DNA of 64,000 nucleotides from Evernia prunastri (Eukaryota > Ascomycota > Lecanoromycetes > Lecanorales > Parmeliaceae): positions 186,001 to 250,000 of the forward strand of contig NKYR01000042.1 in NCBI GenBank assembly GCA_003184365.1, in the 5' to 3' direction. A model generated the notes under the pieces. The model was not told the origin of the DNA and did no database searches. It saw nothing but the letters and a program-made list of their open reading frames with translations. Both the position numbers and the translations under genes were made by a program. This document shows positions 57,586 to 64,000 of the stretch, in pieces. The first letter of the stretch is position 1; each line of letters starts with the position of its first letter.

Positions 57586-58464
57586 GCACAGAGTACGGCA
57601 CAATGGAGGATAAGATGTTGCAATGTACACTGAATCCATAGAGCATCATGCAATGCACACTTGCTGCAACCCTCGGAATATCTTGTAAGAGCTAGACTTC
57701 AAGTGCAGTAGCCTCCGATGAATTTAGGAATCTAGAACGTGTTGAAACGTCCAATATTTGACCATTCTCGGATGTCGAAGAAAAAATGACAATCAGTACT
57801 CTGCGCAGATTGCCCCAACCCGCAGCACCTCAACTTTCCGTCTCAAACACTCATAACGCGTACATGATCATAGCATCACCGCAGGTGGTGGCAGCTGGCT
57901 TGCGAGGGCTTCTCGCACCCGAGCATTGAAATCCCAGTCTTTAGACAGGCTTCCTGCAAGAGAGATGCGAAGAACTGACAGCGACCACCCCATTTCGCGG
58001 CCTAGTCCCTCGCTGGACAATTAGCAGGCCCTGGCAGCATCACTCAAGACCATCTTGTTTCCGCAGTGATCATGATCATCATAATCGCGAGGCTCTCATC
58101 GCACTGCAACGATGTGCAACTTTATCCTATTCATCCACCAACAGGCACACGGCTTCTGCATCTGCCGTGGTAGGAGGGTGGGTGCTTGACCCTCTTGCAT
58201 TACCCCTCAGAAACCTCTGCAGAATGATTGGATCGGGGTCGTCGCCTTGCATGATGACACCACCACCATTAACCTTAAAGCGGGCCAACTGCTTTGTTGA
58301 GAGCTGTTGTGGCGGCCCTGCGTAAGCAGCCTCTCGGTACAGGATTTTAGGTTTTTTCTCATCTCATAGATCCTGTGATAAACAATTAAGATCTAAGATC
58401 TTAGTTCACAATTTCACTAAGGTTTGAGCCAAAGTCGATTCCTTCTTTCGCTATAAGGGTTAAC
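57586..58464. other. Intergenic region
   Basis: No gene recognised. AT-rich toward 58.4 kb, probably the promoter of the next gene. Confidence 0.45.
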
Positions 58465-58605
58465 GATGAAGGCGCCGAACAAGCAACCCGTTGTCTACCA
58501 GCTAGGGGCTACCAGGACCCAGATAGTGCTCCCGCTAATCGTCAGGATGTTGACAATCGGTCTGCTGCTCACGTTAGCCCTCAATCCTAGCCGTCGACAA
58601 GGTTC

Positions 58606-60444
58606 ATGGCTAATAATACTTGTAGAGCCTTGACATTTGGATCGAAGCGGCAGCTATTTGACTTCGGCACTGCTTCCATCTGGGGAATGCAAGTCACACC
58701 AGACACGCAGCTCGCACTTCTCGGCGTCTTCAATAAATGTCTGGATTACCTTGTCGACAACGCTCTGGAAAATATATCACTCCTGTCCCTCACTATATGG
58801 ATGACCGAAGAGCCTGCCAAAGAACACACCTCTGGTGTGCATCTGGTCGACTATGAGATGAAAGAAGAGCTGGTCAAACCTTGGATCGCTGGATTAAATC
58901 ACATCGAAAGATGGCGTGTCATTGGTTGGAAAGGCTTGGGTTGCAGAGGGATAATGCGCTTTGCCGGCACGATAACCTCGTCGATCTGTTTTCTCTTGAT
59001 GGGTGCCGCTATCAACACAGTTGGCCTCCCAAAAGCGCGGTGGTATCCCGATCTCTTCCCCCATTCGGACGCCAATCAGGCTTTGATGAAAATCAACACG
59101 CCTCGCATGAGCCTTGCGAGTATTGACTGGATGAATTATTGGAACCTTGGCTGGGAAACTGTAGGTGGTGGACCACAGTCTTGGACGGCTGCAATAGCTA
59201 TAGCTTCCGCGTCAACATATTCTGTCCTCAATGCTCTGGACGGCTTGTACGGGGATGAAACAGGGTGGTCAGGTTTCAATGAGCAGTTAGACGCAACCGG
59301 CTGTACTGCGATCAATACTAGAATCTTAGGCCCTATGGTGGAATCGATCTCGATCCAAGGATCCTTCATTGTCGACATGTACGACAATCTTCAAAAAGAT
59401 GGACCGGAATATGCAAAGGGGGCGTCTGGCATGATGGGCACTGTTAATTTAACCCTGCCACGGCTTACGACGACGTGCTCCTCAGCCAACAATTCGGTCA
59501 CATTACAAGCAGATTCCATCACGGTCAAAGGACCTAGCAATGCCGCTTTGACGGAGACGCTCGATATCGCGGTCGGGCCTAACGCTGGTGCGGATTTCCG
59601 TGGAGCAACATGCAGCTGTAGCCTTCGGGAAGTCCTTCTCCCAATCAACTTCTGGTACAATGGACCTTCGAATGACGGCCTGCATTTTTGGATTACAAAT
59701 GGAGCCGTGCAATGGAACGTGGCCCATGGTGACTCCAATCCCGAACCAGTGGAATTGCCCATTACGACGGATAACGCAAACAACCTCAACCAACTCGCCA
59801 TCCAATTCTCTTCCATGTTGCCATATTTAAACGGTCTGCTGCCGGGAAGTTCACTGGTTCAGCACATGGCGATGTCGGCACATCAACTGAGAATGAGGCA
59901 ACCAGGGTTTCAGACGGACGTAGAAAGCTTGACGCCCGTCATAGCCATCATGTTGCAGCACCGTGTAACGATTGCCCACTGGAACATGACGGCCTCAGCC
60001 ACCGAGTCTACCACCTCTTATCCTCTCCGTTGGTATGTATATGGGTCTGGTCCAAGGCTGTCGTGGGAATGGGCGGCAGCAGCGGTGTTGTGCTTCTTTG
60101 CCGTTTTCCTTTTTTATGATGTGTTCCTCATATTGTATTACAGGATTGCACCAGGTCCCTGGCTGAAGGTTGGTGGCATGATGGTTGCTGCGAACGCAGC
60201 TGAGAAAATGACGAGCTTGGACGGCAGCATCGGAGGCATTTCGCCAGAAGGCAGCAAGACGGCCAAATACGTTATGAGAAGCGTGGGGAGGGAAAGGGTG
60301 GAGCTTGCCGATGATGCTGGTCACGGAGAGACTGTGGAAAAGACGACACTGTATGGGACGGAGGAAGACCGCTTCATCTTCCGGGTAAAAGAGTGTATGG
60401 ATAAGGTTAATGCTCAGGCACGAAGGAAATCGAGGCGCTCGTAA
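58606..60444 (+). CDS. Large fungal membrane protein of unknown function
   Basis: A 612-residue frame beginning at ATG 58606. Recognisable as a fungal membrane-anchored family by LTFGSKRQLFDFGTASIW near the start and WMTEEPAKEHTSGVHLVDYE, but I know no function. A hydrophobic segment at about 122-140 and a strong membrane helix at about 485-510 (WAAAAVLCFFAVFLFYDVF) flank a long, probably extracellular, middle with Cys and Asn glycosylation sites (NVT-like NLT, NNS, NMT). A basic cytosolic tail follows. An upstream frame from ATG 58465 encodes a further membrane helix (QIVLPLIVRMLTIGLLLTLAL) leading up to NPSRRQGS, which looks like the real N-terminus, offset by one base from the main frame near 58635. 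The true start is therefore uncertain. Confidence 0.7.
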   Translation: MANNTCRALTFGSKRQLFDFGTASIWGMQVTPDTQLALLGVFNKCLDYLVDNALENISLLSLTIWMTEEPAKEHTSGVHLVDYEMKEELVKPWIAGLNHIERWRVIGWKGLGCRGIMRFAGTITSSICFLLMGAAINTVGLPKARWYPDLFPHSDANQALMKINTPRMSLASIDWMNYWNLGWETVGGGPQSWTAAIAIASASTYSVLNALDGLYGDETGWSGFNEQLDATGCTAINTRILGPMVESISIQGSFIVDMYDNLQKDGPEYAKGASGMMGTVNLTLPRLTTTCSSANNSVTLQADSITVKGPSNAALTETLDIAVGPNAGADFRGATCSCSLREVLLPINFWYNGPSNDGLHFWITNGAVQWNVAHGDSNPEPVELPITTDNANNLNQLAIQFSSMLPYLNGLLPGSSLVQHMAMSAHQLRMRQPGFQTDVESLTPVIAIMLQHRVTIAHWNMTASATESTTSYPLRWYVYGSGPRLSWEWAAAAVLCFFAVFLFYDVFLILYYRIAPGPWLKVGGMMVAANAAEKMTSLDGSIGGISPEGSKTAKYVMRSVGRERVELADDAGHGETVEKTTLYGTEEDRFIFRVKECMDKVNAQARRKSRRS

Positions 60445-61531
60445 GGCTTTTCAATCCAAGAAGTATTAATGTTGTAGCGTCCTACATCTGAAATGAACTG
60501 TACTTTGATGTCGAGCCGAGGCTAAGTATATCGCCAAGACTCTATCGCCATGGATCTCAATCTTGAGCAATTTCTTGGAATGGCGGATAACTTTCTTCTG
60601 ACTCTCTTTCCCACTTTTTTCCAACCATCTCAGCTCATTGGGTATGTTGGTTGAAATTGGATTTGTATCTGTAGATACTACTACTTCACGGAGTTGAATA
60701 TATGAATCAGACAGGGTGGGCGAGGGTGGGCGAGGGTGGGCAGTCAATCGCCATGCCAAGAGTTCTCGACCCCACCAAAATTTTGGACATCGATTCATCC
60801 TGAAGATCATCTACGGGTACAAAGGCCTGTATCCAAAGTCCTACACATGCGCTAGTCGCAGCTCTGACCCTCCTGAAACAATGTTCTGGGAACGCATACG
60901 AGGATAGATTGATCTTTGAGACTACCTTATCCGTTGCGCCGAACAGAGCTGGTGGAGCGATGACCCCCAAATCCGGCTTTGATCCAGCTCTAGGCGCTTG
61001 TCCAGGCGACCCTTCAGCCTTCACGTACTTAGAACGTTATCTCGGCCTTGGCATGGGGCTCCTGGCAGATGCAGGACTTCTGCTGCAGACCTCCATATCT
61101 ATTCAAGTCCAACCCATGGGCTGACTTGTCACTTGGCCCGCCACCTGGATTTAGTGGGGACTAGAGTATCAGCGAACGCGGGTGGCGGCGAAAGCCTACC
61201 TACCTAGTTGCACAGGAGACTTTATTAGCCTGACAGTGGAAGGGGAACAGTCCCCTCGGTCCGTATTCAAGTTGCGCGCCTAAGACAATCACTGCGGATA
61301 TTAATGGGTAGATACGGCAACCTAGAAGAGTGGGTTGATATGATACTTTGAAAATCTCTCACAATCATCATTCTTGCAATTGCATCTCAGAACCACGAAG
61401 CTTGTCTTTGGCGTTACTTCACGAACCTCATGATAAAAGACTCGCACTTTTTACGTGCAAATTATCTGAGCATTCGACCATTCTCACCATCAGCGTCATC
61501 CTCACTTGATCTTCTTATCACACCTAGCTTC
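60445..61531. other. Intergenic region
   Basis: No gene recognised. Short GGGTGGGCGA repeat (three partial units) at 60714-60742. Confidence 0.45.
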
Positions 61532-63025
61532 ATGAACTCTAGACGAAGGAGGAGCTCAACTGAGCTTGCGGTTCGAAGCAATGTGCTGGCTGCAAGTCTC
61601 CCGGTCGATGCAGAGCAGACAGGCCTATCCTACAGTAGTACCGGCATGGCGGACGTCGGAGGAGTAGCATTGCAACTTGAGCCCGCTGATGGTGGAGCGG
61701 CAGCCTGGAGAGTTCTCTTTGCAGCATTTATGTTTGAGGCTGTTCTTTTCGGTGACTACCGCCTCAGCTTACATCCGTCCAAGCCTGTCGACGAAACATT
61801 CACTTACTGTATTGACTCCAGGCTTCTCAGTCTCATATGGTGTTTTCCAAAACTACTATACCAAGCTTCCAGAATTCAGGGGAAACTCGTATCTACCTAT
61901 CGTCGGGACAATGGCGTCTGGTATACCGTATCTTGGAGGGCCCGTGATGGCTCTCATTGTCAGACGTTATCAACGCTACCGCCTATACATTATTTGGACC
62001 GGATGGCCACTGTGTATCTTGGGACTTATCGCCAGCTCTTTTGCGAACAGCCTCGGTCCTCTCATATTCACTCAAGGTATCATGTATGGTAGTGAGTGCA
62101 CATTGTTTTCTAACGTCATCATCTCGTGCTGACATGGGTGCTAGCTGGTTTCGTCATTTTGATTTTTCCAATCCTAGGTATAGTAAACGAGTGGTGGATA
62201 ATCCGTCGAGGAATGGCCTTCGGGATCATTACCAGCGCCTCAGGTGCCTCAGGGATCGCCATGCCGCTCATCATCGAGGCTTTGCTGAACAGATATGACC
62301 ACAGAACGACACTACGAGCCATCGCCGTTACTATGACCGTCCTTACAGGCCCCCTAATTCCCCTAATCAGAATCAGGCTGCCCGCTTCACAAGTGAGCGC
62401 TGCTACTAGAACGGAGTGGTCTTTTGCTTCAAACCCACTATTCCTTGTGTATTGTTTTGCCAATCTTGCGCAAGGTCTCGGTTTCTTCTTTCCTTCCCTT
62501 TTCCTGCCTTCGTACGCTACTGCCATCGGTCTCAGCCCGAGCCAGGGCGCCATGCTACTGTCCGTGATGAGCGCCGCGCAAGTAATAGGTCAATGGACCT
62601 TCGGTATACTTTCCGATAAAGTGGGGCTGAATCCGTTGGTCCTCCTTTCCACCATCGTTACCGCCGTGGCTTGTTTCACAGCTTGGGGACTTGCGCACGA
62701 TCTCGCAACTTTGGTCGCGTTTTCGATCCTGTTCGGCTTCTTCGCATACGGCTTCTCTTCCATGCGGGCGAGAATGGGCACGGCTGTCAGCGAGGAGCCG
62801 ACCGCTGCTTTGGCCACTTTTGGGATCCTAACGTTCTGTCAGGGCAGTGGCAATGTCCTCGCGGGACCGATCAGTGCGGGCCTTCTGTCTGGAGGGGTGC
62901 AGCGAGATAGCTACGGCATCATGAGATATAAGGCTCTGGTGGTTTTTACCGGCTGTTGTATGCTGCTTAGCGCTTTGAGTATTGGGAGTTGGTACATTAG
63001 ACCGCGGAGGCTACGGGCCGGGTAA
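61532..63025 (+). CDS. MFS transporter, monocarboxylate (MCT) type
   Basis: Three exons: 61532-61751, 61822-62091, 62145-63025, with good GTGACT/GTGAGT donors and a CTGAC branch site before the second acceptor; 456 residues. The N-terminal cytosolic part ends with ADGGAAAWRVL, the usual entrance to helix 1 in fungal MCT-like carriers. FSVSYGVFQNYY, TMASGIPYLGGP, RRYQRYR, MAFGIITSASGASG and FGILSDKVG are characteristic loops and helices. Twelve membrane helices are expected. Substrates in fungi include monocarboxylates, riboflavin or siderophores, not predictable here. The start at 61532 is the first plausible ATG; MADV at 61646 is another. GTAAGT overlaps the stop codon, so a further exon is possible. 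No copper motif was seen upstream. Confidence 0.87.
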
Positions 63026-63566
63026 GTGTTTTCAAGTTTACTCTGGAATTCTGGTAGTCTTCTCTGCTTTTTACTCTGTTTGAAATACGTGGAGTGGCAA
63101 CGTGTCTCTCAGTACCGCGACCACAGCATTATACGTCCTGCGAAATCCTTCCTTCGGTTATATCGCACAGCTTTCTAGACATGAGTAAATTCCCGGGAGA
63201 GAGCGTCTTCGCCCGTCATCTTATCCGTTCTTTTCTGGCTACAATGGATATTCAGTGTCAAATCTACTTTGTTGAAAGAAAGAGCAACCTGTTCCCAGTT
63301 TCACGTGCAGAGCACCACCCTGAAGTACCTAGAAGTCTAACATACTTCATATCGGATGGCAGGCGAAGAAGTCTAGGATGTGCAGAGCATTGAGAAGCTG
63401 AGGTAGCCGTTAGAGCGTGACCTAGGATTTCCGCTCCTGACTTTGGTACAGTCATGTTGATCACGCGGACTATATTGAAAGCAGAAGTATGCACAAGGCA
63501 ACAAAGACTCAGTTGAAAGCGCGCTGTGTGGGGTATATAACATGCAGATCTTCATCTCCATTCACA
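63026..63566. other. Convergent intergenic region
   Basis: 3' flanks of the MCT gene (+) and the glycosyltransferase-like gene (-). No gene recognised. Confidence 0.5.
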
Positions 63567-64000
63567 TCAACGCCCAAGCCTCTCCGTCACCTCCTCAATC
63601 CATTTGCGGATCTGGTTGATATTGTTTTCAATGGTCCTATCACGCAATGAGCCCACCGTCTTGATTTTCGCTTTTCTCTCCTCCTTGGATCCCTGCTCCA
63701 CTCTCTTTATGACACCCGATTCCGTTTCGTAGTCCTCTTGCAGGTACACGCCCTCAGCTATCAGATACGAGTACGATTGCAAGGCTGCCCTGGTCGCCAC
63801 CAATGGAATGCCCGCAATCACACTCGCAGGAACCGAACTCGAAGACTTGACATGAAAGAAATCTTCTTCGGCAAACGCGGGAATAAGCGCTGACGACTTG
63901 GACATAGTTGCGTAGTAATCGATGTAGTCGAGGTCTCGCTCGAAGAAGATGTGATTGCTTACGGAAGCGGAGACAATGGGTCTGCCTTCCTCAGAGCCGG
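63567..64000 (-). CDS. Glycosyltransferase-like protein, C-terminal part (5' end outside window)
   Basis: The open frame runs from the right edge of the window to TAG at 63567, giving about 144 C-terminal residues. The segment IFFERDLDYIDYYATMSKSS, ALIPAF, then SSSVPASVIAGIPLVAT and ALQSYSYL resembles the nucleotide-sugar-binding half of a fungal GT1-like glycosyltransferase family, in which a Ser-rich VPASxIAGxPLVA loop is conserved. A basic amphipathic tail (IRKWIEEVTERLG) follows. The ATG at 63905 is internal because the open frame and similarity extend upstream of it. The enzyme's acceptor is unknown; the N-terminal half must be read from the neighbouring sequence. Confidence 0.68.
   Translation of the reverse strand, partial: GSEEGRPIVSASVSNHIFFERDLDYIDYYATMSKSSALIPAFAEEDFFHVKSSSSVPASVIAGIPLVATRAALQSYSYLIAEGVYLQEDYETESGVIKRVEQGSKEERKAKIKTVGSLRDRTIENNINQIRKWIEEVTERLGR

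Noticed and set aside
1..64000. CRISPR arrays, rRNA genes, transposon open frames
   Set aside because: None seen; the direct repeats found are short adjacent tandem units without spacers, and no transposase or reverse transcriptase motif was noticed.

Overview
This window looks like nuclear DNA of a filamentous ascomycete (Pezizomycotina). Genes are widely spaced on both strands, introns are short (about 50-120 bp) with GT..AG ends and CTGAC or CTAAC-like branch sites, and the gene content is typical of moulds: a HET-domain protein, a CFEM protein, a Bim1/X325-like copper protein, fungal MFS carriers and a galactose oxidase. I cannot name the species. There is one assembly gap (N at 30588-30835), one isolated N (48703) and several long homopolymers, so single-base indels should be treated with caution. 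All calls come from reading the sequence; no search was run.

Left part (1-32 kb): an alpha/beta hydrolase resembling zearalenone lactonase (1518-2384), an Old Yellow Enzyme (3931-5040), a caspase-like protein with a broken Myb-like tail (6877-8637), a secreted galactose oxidase with all its active-site residues (13760-16080), a glutathione S-transferase (22769-23644) and an MFS drug/polyamine-type transporter (27904-29786). Long gene-poor stretches lie between them (9-13.7, 16-22.7 and 23.7-27.9 kb), and a G-rich satellite flanks the N gap at 30.3-31.3 kb.

Middle (32-43 kb): a small zinc-ribbon protein, a secreted protein with two related halves, a secreted SurE-type phosphatase and a HET-domain gene with an apparent frameshift.

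Copper island (44.0-55.7 kb), the main discovery: a ferric/cupric reductase with a Met-rich N-terminus (44028-46033, -), a divergent Ctr copper transporter (47064-47689, +), a second Ctr of the CTR2/CTR4 type (49536-50212, -), a 23-residue spliced metallothionein missed by ordinary ORF calling (53009-53167, +), and a divergent pair of cell-surface proteins, a Bim1-like copper-binding protein (53574-54481, -) and a CFEM protein (55009-55686, +). The 9-mer TGAGCAAGT, usually extended to TGAGCAAGTTT, recurs in the reductase/Ctr promoter, the second Ctr promoter, the Bim1/CFEM promoter and as an inverted pair in an orphan promoter-like region at 48.1-48.3 kb. The inferred working is: capture of copper at the surface (Bim1, CFEM), reduction (FRE), import (two Ctr) and storage (metallothionein), with a common low-copper element on the uptake genes.

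Right part (56-64 kb): a gene split by an in-frame TAA (57.1-57.6 kb), a large membrane protein with a possible N-terminal frameshift, an MCT-type MFS transporter and the C-terminal part of a glycosyltransferase-like protein running off the edge.
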